Shown here piece by piece: positions 23,891 through 37,779 of a DNA stretch of 64,000 nt (its first letter is position 1; each line of letters opens with the position of its first letter). This DNA comes from Lepturacanthus savala (taxonomy: Eukaryota; Chordata; Actinopteri; Scombriformes; Trichiuridae). The notes under the pieces were generated by a model. That model was not told the origin of the DNA. It was given only the letters and a program-made list of their open reading frames with translations, and searched no databases. The stretch is from positions 19,560,154 through 19,624,153 of the forward strand of contig CM060472.1 of assembly GCA_030544235.1 (NCBI GenBank), read 5' to 3'. The position numbers were made by a program, and so were the translations under genes.

Positions 23891-24539
23891 TTTAGGGACT
23901 GTTTAGTAAAACTGTTTTAGCTGACAGATTAAAAATATGCAGCTCTGCTCTGAGAAAATATCATCTGCATCTGTGGTTTAGACTTCACCAAAACACTTTT
24001 ATTCTGATTCACGCTGAAGCTGTGCTTTGTTCCAAATCGCACACTTCTCTCAGTACATACATTACTCCAATTCAGCCACTGACTGACACTGCGGTGCGCA
24101 AAACTGGAGACGGTAGTACCGTGCAAATGCTGCCGCTGTGCACTTACTGGAAATGACTCGACAGCTTCTCCTTTCTTCTTCTACTACTTTTTTAGTCCAA
24201 CCTGTGGAGCTCTGATCACCAACACTTGACAACTGATTGAAAAAAGCATTGTGTTTTATTGTTGTGCTTTTAAGTGTTTTTCGAGACATTTTCACCAGTA
24301 TCAGGTCTATCAATGTGTTGCCCTCATCCTCCTTGCTGGAAATATATGCTTCAGTTAGCCAGACATTCATGAATGCTTTGTACATTGTTTAAGGACTTCA
24401 GTTATGCTAATCATAACCATAGAGTCATCTTTCTGACTTTCGCATGCACTTGAACACCGACCCTAACTAACCTAGCTCACATAAAGTCGCATTAGTCACA
24501 AAAAGATTGTAACGAGCCAGACGTCAGTATCAGATGATC

Positions 24540-24960
24540 AGCATCATCGTCGTCATCGCCTGCAGTCTGTTTGTTTGCGTTTTGTCAAATTTGCACCATG
24601 AAACGTCACGCTGCATTAGCCCCTAACGGCGCCCGCTTCTCTGAGAACCGCGAGCGCGCAGACAACAATCAGCGGATCGCTTTGATAGTTCAGTTCAGAC
24701 AACTCACACGGAGCGGATTATGCAAATGTGGAATATGTACGCCGTTAATGTTTGATGTCTCGGCTCTGACCCCGTCACTCCCCCGCAAGGAAGCATCAAG
24801 CTCGGTAAAGCGGGGAGCGGGGGAGGGACACCATCACCTCGCCATGAGGAGAAGGTGTTGGACTACAGGTGGATGCCGGGGCGGAGGAGGAGCTTTTCAA
24901 ACGCTGTGGGAGTAGCAGCAGCAGCAGCAGCAGCAGCATGGAACAGCAGACATTCTGCAA
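24540..24960. promoter_or_regulatory. CpG-containing block, weak candidate for an alternative first exon
   Basis: CpG density rises here (GGCGCCCGC, CGCGAGCGCGC) in an otherwise AT-rich stretch. An octamer ATGCAAAT lies at 24720-24727 and a minus-strand GTGAGT donor at 24707-24702. No coding frame is supported. It could be an alternative untranslated exon of gabbr1, an enhancer, or chance. Confidence 0.25.
24914..24938. repeat. (CAG)n tract, about 8 units
   Basis: Perfect AGC repeats. The poly-Cys run in the minus-strand frame 24897-25376 comes from this tract. Confidence 0.95.
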
Positions 24961-26082
24961 AGTGTGAGCAGAGAAGCGTTAAAGCTCAAAGAATTCAAAA
25001 GGTTTTTGCTGCACACTTTCATCTTCACTTTGCATCTCTGAGGAGTGATTATCTGTCTATACCTGAATAGTAACGTTGGTGTGAATCCCTGCTCTGCGTC
25101 ACTGTTAAAAGGTGAAGTTGGTTTGTTTTGTTGGTTGTTTTTTTGTGAACACTGCATTCCCCAGGTCAGTGAGAGAGGAAGAGAAAGAGAGAGAGCAGTC
25201 TTGAGCAAGCTAGGGAGTAAATGAAGAGTGAATGCAGCAGTAGTGACAACAAAGAGACATAAAATATTATTTTTCCTCATTGTTTCACAGAGGTTTATGT
25301 TCTGACACATAAATAAACACACACACCCCAGCAGAAAGCTGCTGCATTGCTGGATTTTATGACGTAACCTGGTCAAATAACCTATGTTTTAATACAACTT
25401 CGCACCCTGTGCAAGTCCAGAATACAACAAAATAAATAAATCAAAATACTCATGATGATTGAGAGGTAATGATTACTTTTGTATGAGTCTGCACTTTTTT
25501 TTTTTTTACTTTATCCTGAATACTCTTCCTTCAAATGTTACCAATAATATTTTGCAGAATATTGTAGGAAATATTTGCAGAGAGGAGTGTGAAACAACAG
25601 CAGCACATTAGGGTTGTGCTCCACCCTCTTAAATACAGATTTTATAATCCAAATCATCTCCGCTCTCTTGCATCACTCGCTGACACACACTGTCAAAGAG
25701 CATGGACGTCACAAACCGCAAAATACTTGTTTGTTTGTGCTGCTCACACGCATCAGGAAACGCTGGGATTGGAAAACCGCTGAGTAATACAGAGACAAAG
25801 ACTGTTTCAGTGAGGTATGAAAGGCAGAGAACTATAGAGAACAAACATGGCTGACGGCCCAGTTCCTCTGTTTTCATGTGTGTGATGTGCATGGAAAGAC
25901 AGGTGTGATCAGTGGATCAGACAGCCGAAAATTTCATTTGAAGCCGTAAACAGGTCAACTCAGTGAGTAGAGACCATCACAGTCTCAGCAGAGAAGGAAG
26001 TGCTTTAATTCTTTCAGACCTTATTCGTCTTTTTTTTTTGGTAAAATAATGTAGTATATGCAGAATTTCCCCTGCCAAAAAA

Positions 26083-26107
26083 CTATATATATATATATAT
26101 ATATATA
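26083..26107. repeat. (AT)n microsatellite
   Basis: About 12 AT units. Confidence 0.95.
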
Positions 26108-29100
26108 CGCTCATACTGTGGTGGAAATCTGCACAGGTGACAAGTAGATGGATACACGGCTATTTATTCACAGAGGAAGAAATCACAAACGGCGCAAAAC
26201 AAATGATCTCATCCCCTCCTCTTGTTGCAGTATTGCTCATAGTATTTCTGGATAATTTTCATGATCCATCCCCTAGAGTTGGCTCGTTGTACGTCAGGCA
26301 GAGGGACAAAGTGACCCGGCCAGACCAAAGCCCGTCACTGCAAAACGCAGCATTCATTGGCACAAATTTGCGATATGGGTGGTGATAGAAGGTTTAACTA
26401 CTGATACCAATGCTTTTTTATACAATAAAAGCTCTAATATAGACCGGTACTCCATTAGCGGCCGGGTCTCTAACACTGGCAGGTCCCGCTGTCACCGCTA
26501 AGCTAACGCTGTTACCATGGCAGCTGTGGAGCTTGTTGTGGAGGCTGGTGTGAATGATGAGGAGATTACAGGGAGAGACGAAGAGGAAGATTAAACAGAA
26601 TTGGAGGATTTTTTAAAGAATGGTTAAACTTTGGAGTTTGTAAGCTGTCTAAAGCAGTAAGCTGCCTTTTGTCAGCGTCTACTATCATTCTACTGGTACT
26701 CCGTTTTGCTCAAATAGAAACAGAGGTCTCCAATTGTGGCCTCATTCCAACAAAAGCCTGGGACTGCATTTCAAAAGTATCCAACATCTGTATCATGATG
26801 TTTTTTTCCTGCATGAACAGTATATACAAGTGGGACAAAACATCGGTAGGCATTTGATTGGACAATTGAAAAGTGGGCGTATCCTAGCATTTATTGATTT
26901 CATTCGTTAAAGTTTCTCTTGGCAAAATGATGCATTCCAGGAGTTAAATGTTGAACTGTTATTTTTGTTGACAAAGATAGTTAAATTTAAAAGACTAAAC
27001 AGATTAAAAAAAGCCATTTTTCATCACAGGAGACATTTTTCATCCCAGGAGCACTTTAAACACCTGGCCATCAAACGAAAGAAAAAAAAAAACTACAAAG
27101 CTGAAGTGACTGGACATCAATAGTCATTTTGTGGTAAAGAAGAGACACTTAGAGCAGCAGAGTTGTGACTATGACATGATTGCTGTACTGATGCAATTAC
27201 TGCTGTGTTCATCATGTAAGCCTTTATTAGTCAAGGTAATTCCACACCCCTCAGTGTTAATTACCCAATGGTAAATGGCTTTTATTTGTGCCGCTCTCCC
27301 AAACCATTATGTTATATTACATAGAGATAAGCAGAAAAAACAAACTGACTTGTGAGCGGCGGGGTCCCCTCTCAATAAGCAGCCACATGGAAGGATGCTT
27401 TGCATACAGAGTCCTGGTCAGCAGCTTTAAATATTCAGAGCCAGGCAACACCTCCCCGCCCTTATCAACACGTTTTTTTTTTTATCTGGAGCCCTGTTGA
27501 AACAGCTTCTGTCCCCCCCCCCCCCCCACTCTGAAGATAAATCTCCGGATTCTGTGGGAAAAAAATCCAAAATGTCAATTCTCATTTTGCCAAAAATCAC
27601 CGGGGATGTCTGGGTTCATAGTGAAGGAGTGGCTCCGGGACATGACTAGACACGAGGCAACGGAGGGGAAACGGCCTCAACGTGAATCCAATAAGACTCT
27701 GCACATTAGCCAGACGATAATGTGTTCACACAGATTCAGCTCTCACTGTCCACCCACACCAGACGTGCACACTGCATTCTGAACCACGCGCACGCTGGCG
27801 CTTTACGAGACAGGCCAAAAATCCATGCTCCCACTCATGCACATTTGTATTACAGCTTATAAATGTGACTAAATAGGTTATCTTGACCCTTGACTTTTCA
27901 ACAATTCACTTCTTTTTTTTCCCCCTTTCTTTTTTTATTAAACGCTTTCTAAATCCCCCGACTGTGCCGCCGACGCCGTTCGAGAACCCGTTGCTCCCGA
28001 TCTGCTGAACTCTGAGATAGAGCACTTTGTAATATGACAGGAAAGGTAATGTAATTTTCCCTCCTTCCAATCTGATACTGAAAAAGATGAAAGACATCTC
28101 CTGCCACAATGTTATGCAAATGAGGAGTGAAAGAAGTGAAGGGTGGGGGGGGGGGGGTGGAGAGATGGAGAGAGAAGCAGAGATAGGTATAAAAGAGAGA
28201 TAGAGTAATAACACTGAGCGGTATGGAAAATAAATGAGTGCTTGTCCCGCTGCACAGAAGAAAAAGAGAGTGGAGTGTAGGTTGTGGCTTGGTGGGGGTT
28301 AGTCGATTATGACTGGTAGCAGGAGATCTCACACTGAGGCTGCTGCCATCAACTCTACTGCACATCAGAGGATGGCAGAGCAACAGCGAGAAAGAGAGAG
28401 AGAGAGACAGAGAGAGACTCCAGAGTGGTAGAGGATGATGGCAAATGCACAGCAAAGGAGCAGGAGGGGAAAGATGTTCTGTGTTTTACACGGACTGGAG
28501 GGGAGAACAGAGCAGGCGGTGAAAAAAACTACTCCGACACCAATTAATCTCCTTAACTGATAAAACAGCATTAAAAGTGTTTGCGCGTTTCTGCCGCAGG
28601 AGGAAGACACATTACAGCCAGACGGTCGAAGCAAAGAGCAGCACAACACAGCTACACATTAAGAGTTTGCGGTCTTCGACATTCCAGTATGTCAGAAGAT
28701 GACATGAAGCAATGAATTTAATTTGCAAATTCAATCTCGCTTCTATGAGGATGCCAGATCCCCCCCCCCTTCTCACTTTTATTCTCGTTTTTAAGTAGAA
28801 AAGGTTCCAGACATTATCTGCTTGCATCTGCGATGCGGCTCCCAATCGTAGATTGTTAATTACCATCACACACTTTGATTTTTATATATGAAAAACTTCC
28901 AAATTTCAAGTTTTTCCTAGACCAGATTGCAAATTTCTCCCAAAGGAAGAACTAACATCATCAGCAAAATCATAGAACATTTTACATTTGATGTCATGTG
29001 GAACCAATTCCATTACATAGACAACTTCAAATGTAATAAAACAGATAAATTGGTTTAATTCTGCCAGTGAAATTATATTTTAATATTATTATTATAATGT

Positions 29101-29674
29101 AATTTTTTTTGTTTTGGAGTGTCTTTATTGGTCTATTTGCTATTATTTATTGTTTTTAATGCTGTTCTCTCCTGTGATGCCCCACAAGAACCAATAAAAA
29201 AGAAAAGACAAACTGCCTGTTCATTGTTTCATTATATAACATCATGGAATTGTTCTAATCCAATTTGTAGTAAAACCTGCATTTACAGTGTCACTATGTT
29301 TGCTCTGATTACACCACTAATATAATAAATGTACACCAACAACCCGACAGATGTTGGATTTTAACAGATATGAATATTAATGTTTGAATGGGTTTTACAT
29401 TTTAATAAGGATCTCTAGAAGATCCACTCAAAACATCTATTAAATATAAAAAAAAACTCAATAAATACACAAATATTGTTCATTGCATACTAGAATAGAT
29501 TTGGCTGGTTATGATGTCACAAATTACGCTGATAAGTCCATCCCCTTAATTAAACATTCAATTACAAGAATAATAAGAGAGGGACTTCACATCACACATC
29601 TTTCATGAAAGAATGAAGCATTCCTGCCAAGATATACTCATTGGAGTCCAGACAAATGAAACTTTTCAGTGCTC

Positions 29675-29910
29675 GGGGCGGCTGAGGCTCAGAGGCAGAG
29701 CTGTTCACTTTTCCTCCAGGCCGCACCTTCAAGTGACCTTGGGCAAGACACGGAACCTCTAACTGCACCCGGAGGCTGCGGCATCACTGCCTTGAATGAG
29801 TGCGAGTGGGTGAATGCTGGCGTGAAGTGTGAGGCACTTTGAGTGGTTGAAAGACGAGAAAGGTGCTTTATAAATGCATTTACCATGAACCATTTGCCAT
29901 TAACCCTGCT
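29675..29910 (-). repeat. Teleost short interspersed repeat, inverted copy
   Basis: Phrases ACCTTGGGCAAGACACGGAA, GAGTGGGTGAATG, GGCACTTTGAGTGGTTGAAA and GGTGCTTTATAAATGCATTT are the complement-orientation blocks of the family at 6655-6810. Confidence 0.6.
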
Positions 29911-29974
29911 CTCTGGAGGACAGTCAATCATGATCTTATTACTTACCAGCTGATCTACTATACAGACACTAAAT

Positions 29975-30258
29975 CAGAGCTGTAATGATTAATCCATAAA
30001 TCAATTAGTTTCCAACTATTTTGATAATCAATTTGAGTCATTTTAAGAAGAAAATCCCCAAATTCTCTTGTTCTAGCTCTGAAATCTGATTATTTTCAGG
30101 GGGTTTTTTTATTTAGGCTTCTATAATACTGGGTTGAGGGCTGTTGGTCTGGCCCATTTTTGGTTGAATCTTCCGCTTTGGGAAACATTTTACACCAATC
30201 CATTAATCGTTTCAACAATCATTAGATTAATCGACTATTAGAATAATCAATAGCCCTA
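29975..30258. mobile_element. Dispersed repeat family (GGGTTGTGGACTG), copy 2, with both ends
   Basis: The left end CAGAGCTGTAATGATTAATC and right end TAATCAATAGCCCT are imperfect inverted repeats, as in non-autonomous hAT-type elements of fish that start CAGGGCTGCAACTAA. The interior shares the GGCTGTTGGTCTGG and TTGAATCTTCCGCTTTGGGA blocks with the other three copies. Confidence 0.65.
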
Positions 30259-32080
30259 CATTGAAGAACAGTTTACTCAGCTGCAGGTTATAGGCAGTTA
30301 GCCAAAGCCAAGATGTTTCACCTGTCAACTAAATTACATTTTGCCTGTTTATTGTGACATGAATCCATAGATAATCGTGTTTCAACCACATACTGAGCTC
30401 AACAGACAAACCTTAGTTTAGGCTTGATGTTCCTGCTTATCTGGTGAGCTTGTGGTGACCCTAGTCACATGACCAAAGGATAATACTAGACTCTAAATGA
30501 TCATGACAGTATCCAAAGACTCTCAGCTGAAAAAAACCCTCCACGCCTCCGAACCACTCCGAGCTCTGCATTTATTTATGTATTCAACTGGGGAAAAAAA
30601 GGCTTCAGTGGCCCAAAGAAGCAACTTTTAACAGTAGTAGTGGCAGAAATAGAGATGAACAGCATCACCGCCACAGTGAGGGGCAGCGACAGCCATATCC
30701 GTCATGGCTGCCATGAAATTCCTGCCCTGGTCCCTACAGTGATATTGACATTTAGAATTCAGAGGGATGATACTGTTCCGGGAATTGAGGTTTAAAAAAA
30801 GACAGTCTGCAGCATTATATTGAAAAATGGATCCCCCTTTTGAGAATAGGGATTTTCTGTTATAAAATCATGTTTACTGATTAAAAACTTAAGGAAATTG
30901 ATTTATCTGTGTATTATGAAACAGTAAAAAGTATAAAATTATAACTGCAGCTGAGATCAAATGAGCTTTGAATCTCAGCGGATTATTCTGTTACACTTTG
31001 ATCTCCACCATTTTCATATCAGATGTGTATCTACTTTAGATACGCTGTCAAGTGAAATCATACTTTTTACCCCATCTCTTTAAAGATGATCGTAAATTAA
31101 ACAAAAGCTAAAAGGCTGGTTAGCTCCACATTTTGTCGTCCTCATACGGTAACGAGTCCAGCTAACGCAACTACATGTGTTGCCATTAAGAACTTATAGG
31201 AATTTCAGCTGACACGTTTTGTGCAGCACATTCTGCTCCTTTCGAGCGGCACACTCGGCTTGGCAGCTGAGTGCTGGCCTGGGGCAGGACGGAAGACTTA
31301 AAAGCCATCACAGTCTCCACAGGTCCCTGAGCCAGAGCAGGCCGGGGTCTCGGCATAGCCAGTTCTGTTCCTGCACACAGAACAAGGACGAGCGATAAGC
31401 GCCCTCCGAGAGCAAAAGCACCGCTCTACGCGTGTCGCCGGCCACAACCTTGATCCTCACCGGGCGGATGCAGCGGTTTTTATTTTTTTTTTTTAGCAGC
31501 GGGAAGAAATAGCTCATTCTGTGCTATCTGAAGAGAGAGGCTCCTCTTTAAGAGGGCTTGAACGGTTTAGATGGTGTTTACACTTTGTGACACTCCAGGG
31601 GTGTAGGTTGGGATTTGAAGCAGTGGATGTGTTGGATGTGGGAAAAGGCTCAAACTGCTTCTGGGCATCACAGAGAGGAGTGGAAGGTGTGGACCAGGGA
31701 GGAAGATAAGACTCTCTTATATTCCACAGCTACAGTAACAAGGTAGAAGAAAAAAAAAAAGGGAAAAAAGCTACAGAGCCTCCTAATACACACATACATA
31801 AACAGCCTATTTACAATTCACTACAAACACTCCTGCTGTCAGCCACATTACACTATGGAAATAAGAAGCACCAGGCTTGGTTACTGTGTAAACTCACCAC
31901 TGACAGTCAGGCACAGGACTGTCTCTCTATTACAATGAAAGATGAAATCACAGACTGCGGATGGATATGAGAGAACCAGGTCTGTGTACCAGCGATGCTA
32001 CATATAGAGACACAGATCTTTATTTAAAACACATTTTCTCAAGAGGCAACATTTTATTCCTAATTTAATCTGTTTTAAAC

Positions 32081-32215
32081 GGAAGCTTAAGTAGATTTTT
32101 CATGTTTGGAGATCTCTTACTTTTTCCTGTATAGTGTTCCTGGGGATGTTACGGTTATATACTTTTATAAATACATGCGTTTAGGCCCAAATTCTATGCT
32201 GTTAGGTGATAGTGC
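32081..32215 (+). repeat. Paired dispersed repeat, copy 1 (uninterrupted)
   Basis: GGAAGCTTAAGTAGATTTTT and the later TATAGTGTTCCTGGG...TTAGGTGATAGTG match the copy at 43811-44146, where the same two parts are about 210 bases further apart. Confidence 0.7.
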
Positions 32216-33779
32216 TGGGATTTACATAATTTACATTCAAGTTAACCAGACTCACACTACAGTCCGGATTGTGGAATCGGTTTCATCAAACAGTTGTTCT
32301 TCTATCCAATCCTGGACATTGTGAGCTGCTTGATCGGTTACTTCAATTGGGTCATAGAAAACCAACACAGCTGGTCATAAACCTGCTGCAGCAAGGACAC
32401 GGGACACTGCAACGTTTTTATTTTATTTTATCTAAAACTACAACCTCTCTTTTTTCTGTTGATGAAGTTAATTATAGAAAATCAGTCAATTTGGTTTTAG
32501 GCGCTTGGTATGAAGGACATCTTAAACATGAAAATATATTATCTGCCGTGCTTTTGCAATAATTGATGACTTTCAGCGGTTTATTATAAAATGCTTGATG
32601 TATTTAAAAGCCAGTTAATGAAGTGGCTAATTGAATTTATATATAAAATGATATGTAGTACTATGATGCTCTATTGCAGCTCTGGGCAGAAGTTACCGAG
32701 CCCGTAGTGTGTGGAAATGAAACAAGATCTCGTCCAGGCATGAAAGGCATGAAGCAGGAGCTGAGCAGGTGTACTGGGACTGGGACGAGGATGACCATGT
32801 GTTTGGACGGTTGGAGAGCTCCAGTCCTGGCTGCATGTCAACAGCAGTATCCTGTACATGAAGGGACGTTTACAAGCAGCTCTGTCCCTCTGATTGGAGC
32901 TTAACATGCTCTCCACCTTCATTACAGGCTGGACTGGAACCACAAAACTACACAGTGCTTACAGCATGGCACTATGGCACTTTCTATAATTAACTCTTTT
33001 TTTTTTGAGAGAGAGAGAGAGACTCGTAAGAGGTGAAGGGGACGGAAATGCAAATGAAGATAAAACCGTTGAGCTGACTGGTTAGCTACTCTGGTCCCAG
33101 CAGAGAGGCTGTCGGGGTCAGAAACAACCAGTCACATAATGAATAAAGCATCAAAAACTGCATCTCAGCAGTATGTCAGTATGTTTCACTGTGCTGTCAC
33201 AGGTTTACCTGCTGCCACTTAAGGTAGACTCAGGGATAAAAATCCCATTTCATTGATGGGGACATGAAAAAATACTATGCTACCATAATAATCTGGCCCT
33301 GTCTTCTTTCCTTAACACTTCTTTTCAACTTGCCTTGCAGGTTTGAGCTCTTAGCATGCTCAAATGTTATTTAAAGTAGTAAAATTAGCAATGTCACATA
33401 TTTATATGTATGCATATGGCAAAAGAGATAATAAATCATTAAAGGAAAAACTATGAAAACCTTTCATAGAGGACACCCCACATCCCCCTGCTGCTACAAT
33501 AACTTACATTGTTTGAGCTTGTTAATGATCGTTATCAGATGTTATCTTAACCAGCATTCTGTTAAAAAACGCTGATTTTGAACAAATAGTGAGATAAAAG
33601 ACTTACTGTCTTCTATACATTAGTTATAAATTGGTTTCTTCTAGCTATTAGCGGTATTTTTTTTAATTTATCTTTTAAAATGTCATTTCTTTTCCTCTTC
33701 TTTTTGAAGTGGGTTGACCTCAGAGCTGGCTGCAGCCACGGTGGAAGTGAAGCGTTTGGCCTGAACCTATAATCACTAC

Positions 33780-34320
33780 TTATGTTGCTGCAGGATTAAA
33801 CTGCCTCTCTCTCTCCCTCTCCATCTGTACACGTTCATGTCCCATTAATGTATGTTACTAACTTGGCACATTCCCGGAGTCTTGGTGCTCTCTCATCCCG
33901 CAGAGCGTGACAGTGGCGCTACACCTGGCTGCGGAGGAGGGCAGGCCGCCTGATGCCAGGGTCAGGCTTGACGTCAACTGCTGATATATCTGTCATTAGT
34001 CATATTTCTAAATTTATTTTTTTTTATTTTAGCCGCGTAGCAGTTACCGCGCCTCTCTGCCTCTGTCTCTACCTCCGACCTGTCTCTCTCCTCCCGACTG
34101 AAGCTGTGGACGCAGATGGCCGTCCACCAAGAGGCAGGTTCAGCTCGAGGCACTTTCCTGTGAAAGGGGAGATTTTTTTTTTCTTGCCAACACCACCAGT
34201 GATTACTCCTCGAGGAATGTTCGCTTATTAGAAACAATATGGTCTAGAGCCTCTCTGTTTAAAAGAAAAAAAGTCATGAGATCTGTTATGACTTGGCATT
34301 ATGTAACTAATATTTCTAAT
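33780..34320 (+). repeat. Teleost interspersed repeat (GATGGCCGTCCACC type)
   Basis: The order CTGTCTCTCTCCTCCCGACT, GCAGATGGCCGTCCACCAAG, AGGTTCAGCTCGAGGCACTT, CTTGCCAACACCACCAGTGA and CTGTTATGACTTGGCATTAT is that of a very common fish repeat which ends in a GCGCTATATAAATAAA-like tail. The frame at 33953-34231 is part of it, not a gene. Confidence 0.7.
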
Positions 34321-34475
34321 ATAAGAAGTTCAGGCTATAGCAGCGGTTTCACATTTACAAACCTAATAAAACCATACAAATACAAGCCCTAATGACTTCC
34401 ATTGGGACGAAGTTTCCACAGTGTTTCGGCCAGAAATGTTGCTCCACCAATTCATTTTATTTTCACTCAAGGCAG

Positions 34476-34764
34476 TAGAGCTGCAACAATTAGTCAATTT
34501 ATCGATTAGTTGCCATCTAATACATTAATCACTTTTTATTACATTTGATAATCAATTGGGGTAATTTTTAAAGAGAAAATGTCCAAAGCTTCTCTTCTCT
34601 GATTATTTCCTGGTTTCTTTAGTCTCCTATAATAGTAAACTGATGATCTTTGGGTTGGATCTTCAGCTTTTGGCAACAGTGATTGATATTTTACACAATT
34701 TTACTAACAGAACAATAATCAAGTAGATCAACCAACTATTCAAAAATAGTTGTTAGTTGCAGAC
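34476..34764. mobile_element. Dispersed repeat family, copy 3, with both ends
   Basis: TAGAGCTGCAACAATTAGTC at the left and TAGTTGTTAGTTGCAGAC at the right are inverted repeats (GCTGCAAC/GTTGCAG). The interior shares TAATAGTAAACTGATGATCT, TTTGGGTTGGATCTTCAGCT and ACAGTGATTGATATTTTACA with copies 1 and 4. Confidence 0.7.
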
Positions 34765-37700
34765 CGACTTAACAGCGGCGAATCAGCTCAGCCACCATCA
34801 GCAGGGTGGGGAGGTTCTGCAGTCTTTCAGGGTCTGTTTAGAAGTCTGCCCCAGTCTGCTCTGTTGGACCTAAGACAGCACTTTGATTACCACGTGTGCT
34901 CTTGAACACGCCTGGCGCGGCGCTCAACCCCTATCACAGCCCAACCGTCCAGCATTCAGGGCTTAATTTGTAAAGCGGGAGGTGTAGAATACAGAGAAGC
35001 TGCTGCTCTGGCAGGTCAGTGGGAGATAAAAAGTACTTCAGAAAGATTCACAACGCCAGGAGCACACTGAACCACAGGTGCAGGCTGTTCGCTGTTAAAA
35101 CTCATCACGAAAATGTACACACGTTTATTTAAACCCAAACCATGATCAAACCCAACCAGACTTTAAGTGCAATCACATGTGAAAATATGCACATATCAGC
35201 TTTGATATATGTATGAAACATTGATCTTCAATGCATCTGCAGAAATGTAGGTGTCAACGTTTCTCTTTGGAGACTGGGTTGAAATATATACACGCAAGCA
35301 CTGAAAGAGTGTTTCTTTCATAATACTGCTTCTTTGATAGCACACAACAAACCTTAATTTGATTAATTAATTGATGGGACTTAAAAGTTTTCATCAGCTA
35401 AACCAATTTGATATTTCATGGCATAATGCCCACTTTCTTAGCTGTGGGACTCAACTGCAGTAATTATATGCAAAACTATTTAGGCACCGAAAAGCATTAA
35501 ACCACTTTCCAGTATACCATGCATATACAGGTATATGTGGGGCTTTCGTTCCCCCGTTCAATGGCTTCACTGCATTAATCATCACCACCACCACCATCAT
35601 CATCCCTGACTCCCTGTGCCACCATTATCCACCTCACCCTGCCGATCCACTGAAACGACTCAGAGTCTGACAGGAACTACTGGTTGGAAGGTTTGATGAA
35701 ATTCAATGAATTTTATTGTGTTTTTGACATTTTTCCCCCTTGTTGCTGAGTGTAACCTTAGCAACATCTCATCATATGCAAAAAACTCACTTTTGTTGTC
35801 ACTCTCTGACATGAGAGATTGACAGCTCTTAATCAGGTTTTAAAACACACTAAAAATTGCAAAAATAGGGTTTATGAGTAATTTATTGGGAAATAAAAAA
35901 GAGAGAACAAATACTATTAAATATTACAAAACATTTATTCACAGATGACAAAGGAGGAGCCAGATCTTCTGCTGGGGGATAATACTTGGTGCTTTGGCTC
36001 GCTCCAGGCTTTTGGTGAATAGCGCTTGTAAAAGCCTTTGAGAAGCTGAGCCACCTGTATGAAGAGAAGAATAAATTAGTATAATAAAATATTACTGGGT
36101 TAATAAAACAGTATCTATATATCATCAATATACACATCAATACAATAAGAAAATATTTAAATATACTAAATATACTTACTGATAGTTTCACTCAAGGTTT
36201 GCATGAAAAAATAACAATGCTGCTCCTTCTTGCCTCATTAACATCATATTTCCCTTGATAATGGACCAATTACTGGGTCAAACCAGTCATTTAACAGACA
36301 AATCCAGTTTAATATAATGTGGTCATATTCACCCGTTTTTCACCTGGTTAAAAATGATCAATAATCATTGTCATCCACTGAGATGAAATGTTTTATATCA
36401 TATGTTCCAGCTATATTCCCTGCCGCACATTTACATATTTGAAAAAATATACACCTATATATATTTAAATATCTCCCAGCCCTAGAATAAATATACATTC
36501 ATTTAACCCAATTCATGCAGTGAGACTTTCTTCATTCTCTCAACCCTGTTTCTGTCTGCCTGGGCAGAGCCCTGGACTTTCCAGAGGTGGAGGACACTGT
36601 AGGACGACCGTGACACGTTGCACAATTTCATCAACATGTGTTTCTTCAAATGAGCTTCAAACTCAATTTAGCAGCATTAAGAGCTGCACTGGGTCCATCA
36701 GCAGTGTTTGACTTCTTCTCCTGCCAAGAACATATTATTTGGTGCCGGATCGTTCCCGGCAAACTCCCTGAAGGTCACAGACGCTCACATCAGTGGTCAG
36801 AGTCTTACACTGATGAACTTGGCAGCCCTCAGGTCCCTGAGGACCGCGCTCACTTCGTCGACCCTGCACTCACAGTTCATTTTCTGAACCCAGAGAAAAT
36901 TAAGCGTGAGTGCGAGGGTTTGACTGACGGAATGACAAAAGAGTGGAACATTAGGTAGATACTTGCCTTCGATGAGCCATGTCGGTGTGGTGCTGCGAAA
37001 CCGAGTAAATCCTGTTCTTCTGCTGGAAATCTGGAGCAGGCAGTGAACAGCTGCATGTTTTTCTGAAACGCTGCTGTAATCAGTTTTGCGATTACCTTAC
37101 TTGCCCCAGTATTTGTGCTTGGTTAAAAACCCCAGTGTGGCGAAGAAGGGGGTCTGTCAGCAGCCGCCTAGCCGCCCTGCCACTGAGATGCTGACGGCTC
37201 TAAAACTCCAGTGATGTTTGTCAGAAACTTGTTTGAAAAACAACCGTGTTTTAACCACCGTGCGATTTCATCCCATTCACACATTAAATATTCAGGTAAG
37301 CAGACGTCTCGGTTTTATCTTTTGCCAGTTTAATGACAAACTCCTCCGATGGCACATTAATATCTGTAAATTATAGTCGACTATAAACCTCTCACCTCTA
37401 AGTAAAGTGAAAAATAAAATGTAAAAGTCAGGGTCAGGCTGCAGCTGTTATTTTAATGTGTCGGATACTTCATATTTATTCAACATTTGATATCTTGCCT
37501 CTGGGTTTGATCAGTAATTATGCTGCCACTCAACACTGCAGTGTGTCTGCCTTCTCAAAGAATAAAAAAGTACAGATCTTAATTCAGGCTCAAACGTTGA
37601 AAGCTGAAGACAAATGGATTTAATAAGAAAGTCAAAACAAGATTCAGATTTTAATCTCAGTTCCAGAAAGGACCAGTGAAGAATTACTTTTCTGTATATT

Positions 37701-37779
37701 TTATACTGTGCTAAAAAATATAAAATGTCAATATTGTAGCGAGGGTCAGATAATGACTTGGTTAGGATTCAAGATACAA

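Larger units (their letters stand above)
13558..24480 (-). other. Non-coding stretch, probably gabbr1 5' UTR intron
   Basis: This stretch begins at the splice acceptor of the signal-peptide exon and has no supported exon. It contains a LINE relic (14465-15031), CTG repeats (17106-17126), fish repeats at 17176-17300, 17570-17830, 18560-18655 and 23783-23890, and a diverged TTAACGC-type element (22073-22983). Open frames such as 21272-21811 (179 codons) and 19951-20298 show no known domain. Confidence 0.6.
24961..36500. other. Non-coding stretch with dispersed repeats
   Basis: No supported exon. It holds an (AT)n tract (26083-26107), C and G homopolymers (27510-27527, 28143-28157), a fish repeat (29675-29910), dispersed repeats near 30.1 and 34.6 kb, one copy of a second repeat pair (32081-32215) and a long fish repeat (33780-34320). 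A 25-codon frame (26517-26594, M-A-A-V-E-L-V-V-E-A...) was seen but has no supporting context. Confidence 0.6.

Noticed and set aside
24897..25376. 159-codon minus-strand open frame
   Set aside because: Poly-Cys and Ser/Leu runs come from CAG and GAGA tracts; no homologous pattern.
26517..26594. 25-codon acidic frame in a GC-richer patch
   Set aside because: Too short, with no splice sites or neighbours that would make it an exon.
36638..36958. 106-codon + strand open frame
   Set aside because: No known domain, no splice-site support; left unannotated.
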